Source of the DNA: Chloroflexota bacterium
GTDB lineage: Bacteria; Chloroflexota; Dehalococcoidia; Lucifugimonadales; Lucifugimonadaceae
NCBI GenBank assembly: GCA_027623795.1
Contig: JAQBUX010000004.1
Location: 1-42,330 of the forward strand
Length of the DNA stretch: 42,330 nt
Direction of reading: 5' to 3'
Part shown: piece after piece, positions 7,458 to 16,153 of the stretch
Position numbering within the stretch: the first letter of the stretch is position 1
Layout of the letters: every line of letters starts with the position of its first letter
Notes under the pieces: model-generated
Told to the model about the DNA's origin: nothing
Seen by the model: only the letters and a program-made list of their open reading frames with translations
The model's database searches: none
Program-made: the position numbers and the translations under genes

Positions 7458-8579
7458 ATGGCATTGAACCCTGAAACATCCCCGGAGCCGGCCGAACTAC
7501 GAGCGTACCTGCGCCACGAGCTGGAGCTCGCTGCCCTGTACAGGCGAATAGCCGATGCCGAGCGCGATCCGGTGAAGGCGTCCAGCTTTGCCAGACTTGC
7601 CACGGAAGAGCTGGAACACGCACGTGAGTGGGCTGAAAAACTTGGGGTTGACCCGGATACGGTACGTCAGCGCGGGCTCGGGTTGCGGTTGCGGGTTGTG
7701 TGGTGGGCATCGCGCCTCATCGGCTCCGAGCATGCCGTGGCGCTGCCGCTTCTGATGCGGGGTGAAGAGCGCGCCGTCGCCGCGTTCGCAGCGCACCCTT
7801 CCTTGCGTGAGTTGGAGGACGAGGCGCGGATACACGCGGCAGAACTGGCCGAGCTTGGCGGACCGGGAGCGTTCGACGGAATCCGGACGGCCCTGGGACG
7901 GAGTGCGAGCGCCAGCGGAACGCTCAGGGCGGCGGTGTTGGGCGTCAACGACGGCCTGGTGTCCAACTTCAGCCTTGTCATGGGCGTCGCGGGCGGCACG
8001 GATGACTCGCAGATCGTGTTGCTGGCGGGTGTCGCCGGACTGTTTGCTGGAGCGTTTTCCATGGCCGCCGGCGAGTGGATCTCGATGCGCTCGCAACGCG
8101 ATATGTATCAACACCTCATTCGCGTGGAAGAGCGTCTGTTCGACACGCAGCCCGAGATGGCGACGATGCAGATACAAGAAATCTACGTCTTAAAGGGCGT
8201 GGAGAGAGAAGACGCCATCGCCATCGCCCGGCAACTTACGTCCAACCGCGGGGTCGCACTCGACACTTTGTCCCGGGAGAAGCTCGGGGTGAACCCGGCC
8301 CAACTGGGATCCCCGTGGGGGGCGGCGTGGACATCGTTTCTCGCCTTCACGATCGGCGCCGTCTTTCCGGTCGTACCGTTCATTTTTGTCAGCGGCAATT
8401 CGGCGGCCGTTGCTGCCGCAGGAGCCAGTTCGGTGGCACTGCTCGTCGTCGGCGGGGCGATGGCGGGGTTTACGGGCAACGGGGTCTTACGCGGAAGTTT
8501 GCGGATGCTGCTGGTTGGCGCGGTGGCCGCGGCCGTCACCTTCGGCATCGGCAGTGCGGTGGGGGTAACGCTGGACTGA
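7458..8579 (+). CDS. Ferritin-like domain fused to VIT1/CCC1-type metal transporter (MbfA-like)
   Basis: Membrane protein that probably moves Fe(II) or Mn(II) out of the cytosol, with an attached di-iron domain for sensing or oxidation. From ATG 7458 the N-terminal about 150 residues are a four-helix ferritin/rubrerythrin-like bundle carrying E-L-E-L (Glu about 23), E-E-L-E-H (Glu51, His54), R-G-E-E-R and D-E-A-R-I-H, i.e. two E-x-x-H type ligand pairs. The rest is a VIT1 domain: G-V-N-D-G-L-V-S-N-F-S, then G-A-F-S-M-A-A-G-E-W-I-S (metal-binding helix), then three C-terminal membrane helices. TTG 7386 in the same frame would add 24 residues that do not look conserved. The domain order matches the membrane-bound ferritin A family of proteobacteria. 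Confidence 0.85.
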   Translation: MALNPETSPEPAELRAYLRHELELAALYRRIADAERDPVKASSFARLATEELEHAREWAEKLGVDPDTVRQRGLGLRLRVVWWASRLIGSEHAVALPLLMRGEERAVAAFAAHPSLRELEDEARIHAAELAELGGPGAFDGIRTALGRSASASGTLRAAVLGVNDGLVSNFSLVMGVAGGTDDSQIVLLAGVAGLFAGAFSMAAGEWISMRSQRDMYQHLIRVEERLFDTQPEMATMQIQEIYVLKGVEREDAIAIARQLTSNRGVALDTLSREKLGVNPAQLGSPWGAAWTSFLAFTIGAVFPVVPFIFVSGNSAAVAAAGASSVALLVVGGAMAGFTGNGVLRGSLRMLLVGAVAAAVTFGIGSAVGVTLD

Positions 8580-8651
8580 CGGACGCCGGCCACTTGGTCA
8601 CGCGGGGGTCACGCAGGTGTCCGGGGCGCGTCCGATCTATCATTTCACGTA

Positions 8652-10499
8652 ATGGATCCTTCACACATACGCAATTTCTGCATCATCGCCCACATCGACC
8701 ACGGCAAGTCCACACTCGCCGACAGGCTGATGCAGGCGACCGGCGCCGTCTCAGACCGCGATCTGACCGAGCAGCACCTGGATACGATGGCCCTGGAACG
8801 CGAACGCGGCATCACGATCAAGGCGCAGGCGGTCCGGCTGTCTTATGACGCTGCGGACGGAGCGGAGTACCAGCTAAACCTGATCGATACGCCGGGGCAT
8901 GTCGACTTCACCTACGAGGTGTCACGAAGCCTCGCCGCCTCGGACGGGGCGATATTGATCGTCGACGCCACGCAGGGAATTCAGGCCCAAACGCTCGCCA
9001 ATATCTATCTGGCGATGAAGTACGACCTCACGGTTATCCCGGTCGTGAACAAGATCGATCTTCCGGCCGCCGAGCCTGAGCGGGTCGCGGGCGAGATGGC
9101 CGCGGCGTTCGGGTTCTCCGACGACGAGTTCGTATTCGTCTCCGCGAAGACCGGTGAAGGCGTCGACGAGATACTGGAAGCCGTTGTCAAACGCATATCT
9201 CCACCGTCCGGCGATTCCGAGGCGCCGTTCCGGGCGATGATATTTGACAGCAAGTACGACTCGTACAAGGGCGTCGTGGCTTACGTCCGTGTGGTAGATG
9301 GACGGCTCGATCACGCCGGTCGAATTCGCTTGATGGCGACCGGCGCTACCGCCGAAGCCCTGGATATGGGGTACTTCGGCCCGAGTCCGGTGAGTCAGAA
9401 GTCCATCGAGGCCGGCGAGGTCGGCTTCATAGCTACAGGACTGAAAGACGTCGATTCCTGTCGCGTCGGTGACACGGTGACCTCCGCTTCAACGCCAGCT
9501 TCAGAGGCGCTACCGGGTTACGAACAGATGAAGGCGATGGTGTATACCGGCCTGTATCCGGCGGACGGAGAGTCGTTCCCGGAGTTGCGAGACGCGCTTG
9601 AGAAGCTGCGGTTGAACGACCCGGCGCTCACGTTTGAGCCGGAGTCGTCCACAGCGTTGGGGTTCGGGTTCCGTTGCGGATTCCTGGGGCTCCTTCATAT
9701 GGACGTCACACAGGAGAGGCTTGAACGCGAGTACGATCTTTCGCTTATAGCGACGGCTCCGAGCGTCGGATACCGCGTCCTTCTTATGAACGGCGACGAG
9801 ATCGAGGTGGACAACCCGTCGGCGCTGCCGCCCGTGCAGGAGATCGACCAGATCCTTGAGCCCTGGGTGGACCTGAGCATTGTGACGCCATCACGGTACA
9901 TCGGCGCGGTGATGGAGCTGGTGACCTCCCGCCGCGGGGAGTACACGCGGATGGAGTATCTTCAGGCGGCAGATTCGCGATCAAGTATCGGAGCAGAGTC
10001 GGCATCGGGCGATGCCCGTGTCCTGCTTGAGTACAAGATGCCGCTCGCCGAGTTGCTGGTGGATTTCCACAGCCAGCTCAAATCCCGGACCCAGGGTTAT
10101 GCGTCGATGGATTACGCCGTCGGCGAGCCCCGGCGGGGTGACATGGTGAAGTTGGACCTCCTCGTGAATCACCATCCCGTCGATGCGCTTTCGCTGATCC
10201 TCCATCGTGACAACGCCCAGTTTCAAGGGCGGGAGTTGGTCGCCAAGTTGCGCAAACTGATCCCCAGGCAGATGTTCGAGGTGCCCATCCAGTCCGCCGT
10301 CGGCAACAGGGTGATCGCCCGTGAGACGGTCAAGGCGATGCGAAAGAACGTGCTGGCGAAGTGTTACGGCGGCGACGTGTCCCGCAAGCGCAAGCTGCTG
10401 GAAAAACAGGCCGAGGGAAAGAAGCGGATGAAGAAGATCGGCAACGTGGACGTGCCTCAAGAAGCGTTCATGGCCGTGCTGTCGCTGGAGCGCGAGTAG
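8652..10499 (+). CDS. lepA: Elongation factor 4 (LepA), ribosome back-translocase GTPase
   Basis: Translation GTPase that acts on stalled or mis-translocated ribosomes. The 615-aa length is typical. G1 is A-H-I-D-H-G-K-S-T near residue 14, switch I contains R-G-I-T-I-K, G3 is D-T-P-G-H, G4 is N-K-I-D and G5 is S-A-K-T-G. Domain II follows, then the EF-G-like domains III and V ([14 protein letters not shown]), and the LepA-specific C-terminal domain with [19 protein letters not shown] 8652 directly precedes the conserved N-terminus. A TATCAT hexamer at 8638-8643 lies only 8 nt before it, so the transcript may be nearly leaderless. Confidence 0.98.
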   Translation: MDPSHIRNFCIIAHIDHGKSTLADRLMQATGAVSDRDLTEQHLDTMALERERGITIKAQAVRLSYDAADGAEYQLNLIDTPGHVDFTYEVSRSLAASDGAILIVDATQGIQAQTLANIYLAMKYDLTVIPVVNKIDLPAAEPERVAGEMAAAFGFSDDEFVFVSAKTGEGVDEILEAVVKRISPPSGDSEAPFRAMIFDSKYDSYKGVVAYVRVVDGRLDHAGRIRLMATGATAEALDMGYFGPSPVSQKSIEAGEVGFIATGLKDVDSCRVGDTVTSASTPASEALPGYEQMKAMVYTGLYPADGESFPELRDALEKLRLNDPALTFEPESSTALGFGFRCGFLGLLHMDVTQERLEREYDLSLIATAPSVGYRVLLMNGDEIEVDNPSALPPVQEIDQILEPWVDLSIVTPSRYIGAVMELVTSRRGEYTRMEYLQAADSRSSIGAESASGDARVLLEYKMPLAELLVDFHSQLKSRTQGYASMDYAVGEPRRGDMVKLDLLVNHHPVDALSLILHRDNAQFQGRELVAKLRKLIPRQMFEVPIQSAVGNRVIARETVKAMRKNVLAKCYGGDVSRKRKLLEKQAEGKKRMKKIGNVDVPQEAFMAVLSLERE

Positions 10500-10533
10500 G
10501 CCGCGCCGGGGGATACGGCCGTGAAGCTCCGCT

Positions 10534-10558
10534 GCGTGCTTCGAGAGCCTCAGCACGC
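10534..10558 (+). repeat. Structured repeat copy 1 (13-nt conserved loop)
   Basis: Stem GCGTGC/GCACGC encloses the loop TTCGAGAGCCTCA; C10532 and T10533 can extend the stem with G59/G60. The same loop occurs on the other strand at 10691-10713 with a different but still self-complementary stem, and a near copy is at 29575-29599. Lies 35 bp after lepA. Confidence 0.6.
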
Positions 10559-10690
10559 GGGTGCCCGGAACGAGGCGCTCTGAAAGAACCGGTCGGACAT
10601 CTCCAACAAATTCGCCCCTGAGCCCACCCGCGCGCTCCGAAGCCCACCTACGGGCCCCGACCCCACCCACCGCCCTGAGCCCAGCCGACG

Positions 10691-10713
10691 CGCCCTGAGG
10701 CTCTCGAAGGGCG
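10691..10713 (-). repeat. Structured repeat copy 2 (inverted relative to copy 1)
   Basis: On the minus strand the stem CGCCC/GGGCG encloses TTCGAGAGCCTCA, a loop identical to copy 1. The two copies form a 15-bp perfect inverted pair about 140 bp apart in a non-coding stretch (10500-10761). Three GCCCTGAG motifs at about 10614, 10672 and 10692 lie in or near this copy and may be remnants of more copies. Confidence 0.6.
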
Positions 10714-10761
10714 TCCGTGCTGCGCACGACGCCCGCGTCCGGCCCAACACGCCTCATCCAG

Positions 10762-11283
10762 TCAGTGCGCGGCGTCGGAGAACGCACGCTCACCTGCGCG
10801 GATAGGCGCCGAGATGCGGTTCTCAGGTGGCGGGATCGGACAAGTCCACATGTCGTTGTACGCGCAGTACGGGTTGTAGGCGTAGTTGAAGTCCAGCCAG
10901 ATATCGCCGTCCTCCAGTATGTGAACTTCTACATACCGTCCGGTGGCGTAACTCTCCTCTCCGGCGGTGGCGTCCCGGAACGGAAGAAACATCGGCCCGT
11001 CCTCTTCCTCGCGGAAGATCGTGAGGGTGGACTGCTGGCCGTCGATGGCAAACGAAACCGTCGCCCACCGGTGGGTAGATGTCGTGCCGCCGGTCGTGAC
11101 CGGGATATCGACCTGCGTGCGGTCGTTGACCGGGTTCGGCGTCAACTTGAAGACCAGCTCGGGCGCCTCATCGAAGTAGCACAGTCCATCGAAAATGGTG
11201 CGCTGGCGGTCGGTGAGCGGTGAGTTCTCGTCCCGGCCGAAAAAGGTGTCTTTCTCAGCCCGGAACTCGGCCAGATGTGACAT
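10762..11283 (-). CDS. DUF1684 family protein
   Basis: A 173-aa soluble protein from ATG 11283; TTG 11289 two codons earlier is possible. It carries the DUF1684 pattern: F-R-A-E-K-D-x-F-F near the start, P-L-T-D-R-Q-R-x-x-F-x-G-L-C-Y-F-D, a middle beta-rich part ending in F-L-P-F-R-D-A-T-A-G-E-E-S-Y, and the C-terminal block D-F-N-Y-A-Y-N-P-Y-C-A-Y-N followed by C-P-I-P-P-P-E-N and R-A-G-E. The family is widespread, thought to be beta-barrel-like, and its biochemical role is not established. It is transcribed in the same direction as galU, 151 bp downstream of it. No signal peptide is seen. Confidence 0.9.
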   Translation of the reverse strand: MSHLAEFRAEKDTFFGRDENSPLTDRQRTIFDGLCYFDEAPELVFKLTPNPVNDRTQVDIPVTTGGTTSTHRWATVSFAIDGQQSTLTIFREEEDGPMFLPFRDATAGEESYATGRYVEVHILEDGDIWLDFNYAYNPYCAYNDMWTCPIPPPENRISAPIRAGERAFSDAAH

Positions 11284-11434
11284 GTCCAAACGCTTTCTCG
11301 GCGAAGTTCACCGGCGACGATGATTTCGCCCGCGGCTGGCATCGCGTTACCTGTGGGCGCCGGATCAGGCCGTTACTTACCGGCTCACTTTTCGATGCCG
11401 CCACCGGGCAATGGGTGCATCGCACCCCGCCACG

Positions 11435-12301
11435 TCAGGCCCGGGTCAGTCCCAGCGCGGCGACGGCGTCCGAAAACTCAGGACGCCGCCGAGCCTCGTA
11501 GATAGTCGCCGCCAGCATACCCGCTGGCGTGCCGGCATCGATGTGGTCGCCCTCAAACTCACAGGCGTGGACAGGTTCGACGCCGATGGCTGCGGCGATG
11601 GCGTCGGTTAGCTGGATCTCGCCGAGCGCCCCGGCCGACCCGTACTCGATCCTGTCGAATACGCCCGGCGTCAGGATGTAACGCCCGATTATCGCCAGGT
11701 CGCTGGGCGCCTTCTCAAGGGGCGGCTTTTCGACCAGGCCGCGGACACGGTGAACTCCATGACCGACGGATTCGGCATCGATGATCCCGAGGTTGGGGAT
11801 CGCTTCTTGTGGCACACGTTTCGCCGCCACGACGCTACCGCCGTGCTCCTCGCTGATACGGGCCAGTTGGGCGATGGCCGGGGTGACTGACCAGATCAGA
11901 TCGTCCGGGAGAAATACGGCGAACGGCTCGTCGCCCACGAAATCGCGTGCCATAAGCACGGCGTGGCCGAGGCCCCTGGCCACCGTCTGTTCAAGAACCG
12001 TGATCTCGGCCAGTCCGTTGATTTCCTTCTGCTGCGCCAGGCGGACGGCGTCCCCGCGCTCCCCGAACGCTCTCTCCAGCCGTACGTTCGGCCGGAAGTA
12101 ATCGGCGATCGCGTCGTCACCCGGCGAAAGCACCATCGCTATCTGATCAATCCCGGCCGCCGCCGCCTCCGCCACCGCGTAGTGGATAAGCGGCCGGTCG
12201 AGTACAGGGAGCAGAGGTTTCGGGACAGCTCGTGTCACCGGGAGGAAACGGGTGCCGAGTCCGGCGGCCGGGATTACGGCTTTGCGTACTTTCTGAGGCA
12301 T
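11435..12301 (-). CDS. galU: UTP--glucose-1-phosphate uridylyltransferase
   Basis: Makes UDP-glucose from UTP and glucose 1-phosphate for cell-envelope glycans. The 288-aa protein starts K-A-V-I-P-A-A-G-L-G-T-R-F-L-P-V-T (nucleotide-binding loop), followed by P-K-P-L-L-P-V-L-D-R-P and the GalU-specific E-Q-T-V-A-R-G-L-G-H-A-V. L-P-D-D is the metal-binding Asp block. L-V-E-K-P and G-E-I-Q-L-T-D-A-I are the sugar-site blocks. The start is ATG 12301; upstream on the minus strand a TAAACT (12313-12308) ends 6 nt before it with no Shine-Dalgarno, suggesting leaderless initiation. It is divergent from the SRP RNA. Confidence 0.95.
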   Translation of the reverse strand: MPQKVRKAVIPAAGLGTRFLPVTRAVPKPLLPVLDRPLIHYAVAEAAAAGIDQIAMVLSPGDDAIADYFRPNVRLERAFGERGDAVRLAQQKEINGLAEITVLEQTVARGLGHAVLMARDFVGDEPFAVFLPDDLIWSVTPAIAQLARISEEHGGSVVAAKRVPQEAIPNLGIIDAESVGHGVHRVRGLVEKPPLEKAPSDLAIIGRYILTPGVFDRIEYGSAGALGEIQLTDAIAAAIGVEPVHACEFEGDHIDAGTPAGMLAATIYEARRRPEFSDAVAALGLTRA

Positions 12302-12380
12302 TTGAACAGTTTACCCAGATGACAAAAGTCCGGCGTTATATCGAGGCCAAATCCTGCCATATGTTTGGGCGACGTAGCCG

Positions 12381-12386
12381 TATACT
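12381..12386 (+). promoter_or_regulatory. -10 box of the SRP RNA gene
   Basis: TATACT sits about 10 bp before the start of the conserved SRP RNA Alu domain. No good -35 hexamer is visible 17 bp upstream. Confidence 0.45.
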
Positions 12387-12392
12387 GGAAAA

Positions 12393-12612
12393 TGGTCGTG
12401 CTAGGCGGGAAGCTAGCGGTGTCCTGTACCTGCAATCCGCTTTAGCAGGGCTTAATTCCTTCCGGAGGTCGGACAAGTTGGTCACTACGTCGTAGATACG
12501 GTGTTGAGAGTCGGGTCCTGCGCGGCGAGGACTCGTGAACCCCGTCAGGTCCGGAAGGAAGCAGCGGTAAGCGGGGCCCCTTGGGCGACGCAGGCCGGCC
12601 TGGCTCGAGTCG
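12393..12612 (+). ncRNA. ffs: Signal recognition particle RNA, large bacterial form with Alu domain
   Basis: Scaffold RNA of the signal recognition particle, binding Ffh and guiding ribosomes to FtsY. The 5' part carries the Alu-domain sequence known from Bacillus-type SRP RNA: GTGCTAGGCGGGAAGCTAGC, then GGTGTCCTGTACCTGCAATC, then CGCTTTAGCAGGGC. The 3' part holds the diagnostic helix-8 loop GTCAGGTCCGGAAGGAAGCA (12543 region) with GGGTCCTGCGC and GACGCAGG flanking. Ends are estimated from the pairing pattern and may shift by 10-15 nt. It lies divergent to galU and about 35 bp before the rsmA start; an upstream rsmA start at 12581 would overlap it. Confidence 0.92.
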
Positions 12613-12646
12613 TAATCTACGCGCATACCGGCGCTGTCCGAACGAA

Positions 12647-13591
12647 ATGAAGGTGCACGACCACTCTCCAACCAAGTCACGGAGACCCCCTCGGCCTGGC
12701 GGCAATCGTCGGCCGAGCGGGTCTCCGAAGAAGTCACTTGGGCAACATTTTCTGCGCGATCCAGAGATAGCCGTCCGCATCGTTGAAGCGGCGCGCATTG
12801 AGCCCGGCGAACTTGTGCTAGAGATCGGCCCCGGCAGGGGCGCGATCACGGAAATGCTTGTGAACCGGGCGGGGCGTATGGTGCTGGTTGAGCTGGACGG
12901 CGCCCTTGCCGACATGCTCACCGAGCGCTACCTCGAAAACCAAAACATCCGCGTGATCGAGTCGGACGCCCGCGATCTTGACCTGTCTGAGTCCGGGGAC
13001 CTTCCGGAGATCCTGGAACGGTCCTACAAGGTTGTCGCGAACCTCCCGTACTACGCGGCATCGCCGATAATCCGACGTTTTTTGGAGGCTGACAATCCCC
13101 CGGCCGAGATGGTCGTGATGGTGCAGCGGGAGGTGGCGCGTGAGATGGCGGCTCCAGAAGGAAGGATGGGGTTACTCTCGGTGGCGACGCAGTATTACGC
13201 CGATGTCGAGGTCGTTTTCGACGTACCAGCTGCGGCATTCATCCCACCTCCTAAAGTTGTCTCGTCCGTGATCAGGCTGGTTAAACGCGCATCGCCGCCG
13301 CTGGAGATCGATGACGAGCCAGCATTTTTCAGTTTTGTGCGCGCTGGATTCAAAGCGCCCCGGAAGCAACTGCACAATTCTTTGGCCCGTGGGCTGTTGA
13401 TCGAAATACCTGAGGCGGCCGGCATCATCGCCAGAGCCGGGCTTGACCCCGTCCGCCGTCCCCGGACGCTCTCCACCGCCGAATGGGGTCGCCTCTACGA
13501 AGCAAGGGCCGGAATGCAAGAACGGGCCGCCTCCGCGGCTCCCGCGCTTGTCGGCGAGGAGGCGGCCGACGACCGACAGGCGGGTGCTTGA
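12647..13591 (+). CDS. rsmA: 16S rRNA (adenine1518/1519-N6)-dimethyltransferase
   Basis: Dimethylates two adjacent adenines in the helix 45 loop of 16S rRNA with SAM during 30S assembly. Hallmarks: K-K-S-L-G-Q-H-F-L near residue 30, the SAM loop E-I-G-P-G-R-G-A-I-T, V-E-L-D, D-A-R-D and the catalytic N-L-P-Y-Y. The C-terminal RNA-binding helical domain reads F-I-P-P-P-K-V-x-S-S-V-I-R and F-x-A-P-R-K-Q-L-H-N. ATG 12647 is chosen since the longer frame from 12581 runs into the SRP RNA. There is a basic N-terminal extension of about 27 residues before the conserved part. It overlaps ispE by 8 nt, and a translationally coupled operon is likely. Confidence 0.95.
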   Translation: MKVHDHSPTKSRRPPRPGGNRRPSGSPKKSLGQHFLRDPEIAVRIVEAARIEPGELVLEIGPGRGAITEMLVNRAGRMVLVELDGALADMLTERYLENQNIRVIESDARDLDLSESGDLPEILERSYKVVANLPYYAASPIIRRFLEADNPPAEMVVMVQREVAREMAAPEGRMGLLSVATQYYADVEVVFDVPAAAFIPPPKVVSSVIRLVKRASPPLEIDDEPAFFSFVRAGFKAPRKQLHNSLARGLLIEIPEAAGIIARAGLDPVRRPRTLSTAEWGRLYEARAGMQERAASAAPALVGEEAADDRQAGA

Positions 13592-14501
13592 GCTTGAGGC
13601 GCACGCGAAGGTCAACCTGACGCTTGAGGTGCTTGGACGCCGGGACGATGGTTACCACGATATCGTGTCGATAATGCAGACGGTCGGCCTTCATGACACG
13701 GTGACGCTGAGCCCGGCGGATGACATTACGCTTGTGTGCGACGATGTCGCTCTCGCCGGGGATGAAAACCTGGCCGTCATCGCCGCTCGACGGCTCCGGG
13801 ACCACGTTGACGCGGGCCATGGCGCCGAGATCCGTTTGGAGAAGCGCATACCCGTGGCCTCCGGACTGGGCGGCGGTTCGAGCGACGCAGCCGCGGTCCT
13901 GACCGGACTCAACCAGCTCTGGGACCTCGATCTTGATCTGCCCGAGCTTGAGAAGATCGCGGTCGAGATAGGGTCAGACGTCCCGTTCTTCCTGAGCGGT
14001 GGTACGGCGCTTGTGCAGGGCAAGGGTGAACACGTCGTCCCTCTGGCCCACGCAAATATCCAGTGGATGGTCGTCGTCTCTCCGGACTCACCAGAGTTTG
14101 TGGTGCCGGACAAGACGGCGCGCCTGTACGACGCTGTGGCCCGGTCTGACTACACCAGAGGCGTTCTGACGCACAAACTTGCCGGGCGGATTCGCGGCGG
14201 AGGCGACGCCCCGGCGCAGTTCTACTTCAACGTCTTCGAGCCGTACGCATCGACCGTTTTCGCGGAGTACGCAGCGGTCCGAAATACCTTCCGAAGCCTC
14301 GGCGCCATGGGCATCCTGATGTCGGGCGCCGGTCCCAGCATGTTCGCGTTGGCCCCGAGTCGCGAAGTCGGGCTGGCCTGGCAACTGATGTTGGAGCGAC
14401 AGCACGGGTTGCGGGCCTACCTAACGCGTCGATGGGACCCTCCCGGCGCACGTCGTCGCCCGACGAACAGGGCGCATGTGAACCGCGGCCCTGCCGGATG
14501 A
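13584..14501 (+). CDS. ispE: 4-diphosphocytidyl-2-C-methyl-D-erythritol kinase
   Basis: GHMP-family kinase of the MEP isoprenoid pathway, phosphorylating CDP-ME at the 2-hydroxyl with ATP. The protein (305 aa from GTG 13584) has A-H-A-K-V-N-L-T-L near the start, D-D-G-Y-H-D-I (substrate Asp and His), the ATP loop P-V-A-S-G-L-G-G-G-S-S-D-A-A-A and the C-terminal M-S-G-A-G-P-S. G-S-D-V-P-F-F is conserved. The GTG start overlaps the rsmA stop by 8 nt; the longer frame from 13443 would run over rsmA. A short basic tail ends the protein. Its position behind rsmA is a common bacterial arrangement. Confidence 0.95.
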   Translation: MLELEAHAKVNLTLEVLGRRDDGYHDIVSIMQTVGLHDTVTLSPADDITLVCDDVALAGDENLAVIAARRLRDHVDAGHGAEIRLEKRIPVASGLGGGSSDAAAVLTGLNQLWDLDLDLPELEKIAVEIGSDVPFFLSGGTALVQGKGEHVVPLAHANIQWMVVVSPDSPEFVVPDKTARLYDAVARSDYTRGVLTHKLAGRIRGGGDAPAQFYFNVFEPYASTVFAEYAAVRNTFRSLGAMGILMSGAGPSMFALAPSREVGLAWQLMLERQHGLRAYLTRRWDPPGARRRPTNRAHVNRGPAG

Positions 14502-14890
14502 CGATCGTCGCGGGATTTCTGGCTGGCACATTGATGGCGCTCATCTTTGTCGCCCACATATCGATCATGTTCGTGTATAACCCGCCGGGATTCGTCAAGA
14601 GCGCGGACTCAGAGGACAACAACATCGCGCGCGTCGTCCTCTACCTGCACGTGGCTGGGCTGTTGACATGGCCGGTAGTCGGGATTCTGGCCGCCGTTGC
14701 GTACGCAGCGGTCCGCGATGACCTGTCTGACGTATTTTTTGTCGCGGGAGTACTCGTGGTCGAACTCGCGATGGCGCCGGTGCTGTTCATTCTCGCGAGA
14801 GGACGCACCCTTCACCTCGTGGGCCAGTTCGCTACTTTCTTTATCATCTTTGGACTGGTGGTTCCGATACTCGTCGCTCGGGCGTCATAA
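14498..14890 (+). CDS. Small integral membrane protein, unknown function
   Basis: A 130-aa protein starting at ATG 14498 in a 4-nt ATGA overlap with ispE. Four hydrophobic segments are visible: about residues 3-25 (I-V-A-G-F-L-A-G-T-L-M-A-L-I-F-V), 45-68 (L-Y-L-H-V-A-G-L-L-T-W-P-V-V-G-I), 76-95 and 105-126. A polar loop with N-P-P-G-F-V-K-S and acidic residues lies between the first two. No family is recognised. Coupling to rsmA-ispE suggests coexpression, not a proven role in isoprenoid synthesis. A longer start at 14432 would overlap ispE by 70 nt and is rejected. Confidence 0.75.
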   Translation: MTIVAGFLAGTLMALIFVAHISIMFVYNPPGFVKSADSEDNNIARVVLYLHVAGLLTWPVVGILAAVAYAAVRDDLSDVFFVAGVLVVELAMAPVLFILARGRTLHLVGQFATFFIIFGLVVPILVARAS

Positions 14891-14931
14891 GCTGCACTGA
14901 TCGCGGCTTACGCTAGGGGAGGCGCGACTAA

Positions 14932-15720
14932 TTGGATGGCTCAACGACTGGACGGCTGTCCGGCAAGGTAGCGCTGGTCACGGGCGGCGCTCAGGGCAGG
15001 CGCGGCCGAAAGCACGGCTTTGGCGGCGCAACCTCGTGGGCGTTCTGCGCCGAAGGCGCCCGCGTCGTTATCGGCGACATCGATGAGGAGAACGGCCGCG
15101 CGACAGTGTCCGACCTGGTCGGGGCGGGCTTCGAGGCGCAGTTCGTTCACCTCGACGTGACGAGCCGAGAGGACTGGGAGCGCGCCGTCAACCTCACGGC
15201 CCAACGCTACGGCCGCGTCGACATCCTGGCGTCGATCGCGGGGTATGGCGACAAGTTCGATGTGATGGAGGTCGACGACCGTTCGTTTGACCTCAACTTC
15301 GACCGCAACCCCCGGGCAATGTTCTACGGCATCCAATCAGTCGTGCCGGAGATGCGCAGGGCGGGGGGCGGTTCGATCATCCAGATGGCGTCGATCAACG
15401 GGCTGGTCGGGAGTACGTCTTCGGCCGCATACCACGCGGCAAAGGGGGCGGTCAGGCTAATCGTCAAAGCCGCAGCGATCCAGCTCGCCCCGGACAAGAT
15501 CCGCGTTAATGGCGTTTTCCCCGGGTACGCCGATACCGTGAGCACGAACGATATGTGGCTTGATCCCGAGATGCGGGAGCCTCGACTGGCTCGTGTTCCT
15601 ATGGGCGAGCTAATCATGGCGGAGGACGTGGCGCCGGCGTTCGTCTATCTGGCAAGCGACGAGGCGAGGTGGGTAACGGGCTCCGAGTTGGTGATCGACG
15701 GAGGAATGACGGCGCAGTAG
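14932..15720 (+). CDS. Short-chain dehydrogenase/reductase with enlarged glycine-rich loop
   Basis: NAD(P)-dependent oxidoreductase of the classical SDR type, 262 aa, from TTG 14932 with a good Shine-Dalgarno (AGGGGAGG, about 10 nt before). The cofactor loop begins T-G-G-A-Q-G (17-22) but is followed by R-R-G-R-K-H before G-F-G-G; the usual T-G-x3-G-x-G is thus extended by about 6 residues. D-I-D after the second strand favours NAD. The catalytic residues are present: Ser in M-A-S-I-N-G and Y-H-A-A-K. The usual N-N-A-G is S-I-A-G. The end matches SDRs: V-T-G-S-E-L-V-I-D-G-G-M. Substrate unknown. Confidence 0.88.
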   Translation: MDGSTTGRLSGKVALVTGGAQGRRGRKHGFGGATSWAFCAEGARVVIGDIDEENGRATVSDLVGAGFEAQFVHLDVTSREDWERAVNLTAQRYGRVDILASIAGYGDKFDVMEVDDRSFDLNFDRNPRAMFYGIQSVVPEMRRAGGGSIIQMASINGLVGSTSSAAYHAAKGAVRLIVKAAAIQLAPDKIRVNGVFPGYADTVSTNDMWLDPEMREPRLARVPMGELIMAEDVAPAFVYLASDEARWVTGSELVIDGGMTAQ

Positions 15721-16153
15721 TCGGGTCCGGGGCGTAACGGCGTGGTTGCCCTGTGATCGGGGACTTCATCCCGAGACGTCGAGGCGATAGCGACGTTTTC
15801 GCGCCCGAACGGGCCGCCGGCCTGACAGATCCCGGAGGAAGGCGCGGTGCGCTCTATCCAGCGGATGGTTCTTGAGACGGGCGAGGCGGCTCATTTCTTC
15901 CGACTGCAGCGTTGCTGCAGGCGGGACGATGGAAAGGCGCGCGCCCGGATCACACGGGTGGAAGCAAGATCGGTTTCACGAGGCTCTGGCACGCATCGCC
16001 AAAATACCATTGCAGGGGAGGAGGTTGTTTTGCTGCGAACGTGTTATTCTTACACTAGGCATAAAAAAACTCGTCCCATGGTTAACCGGCAATGTTCGGA
16101 CACCCGTGATGACCAGTCCGAAATGTCCGAACAAGACCATGGAGAAAATTGAA
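15721..16153. other. Intergenic region upstream of the zinc-ribbon gene
   Basis: A GTG at 15847 preceded by GGAGGAA (15834-15840) opens a 101-codon frame to 16152, but its product is Arg-rich, has no motif and runs into the next gene; I do not call it. The last 130 bp are AT-rich, with TACACT at 16051-16056 as a possible -10 and an A7 run at 16063-16069. Confidence 0.4.

Noticed and set aside
10600-10700. CRISPR-like or tandem array of GCCCTGAG motifs
   Set aside because: Only three short, irregularly spaced motifs and no constant spacers; more like decayed copies of the hairpin repeat.
12581-12646. N-terminal extension of RsmA
   Set aside because: It would overlap the SRP RNA and is not conserved; ATG 12647 fits better.
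15847-16152. 101-codon frame behind a strong GGAGGAA site
   Set aside because: The product is Arg-rich without motifs and overlaps the zinc-ribbon gene in another frame; more likely chance in GC-rich DNA.
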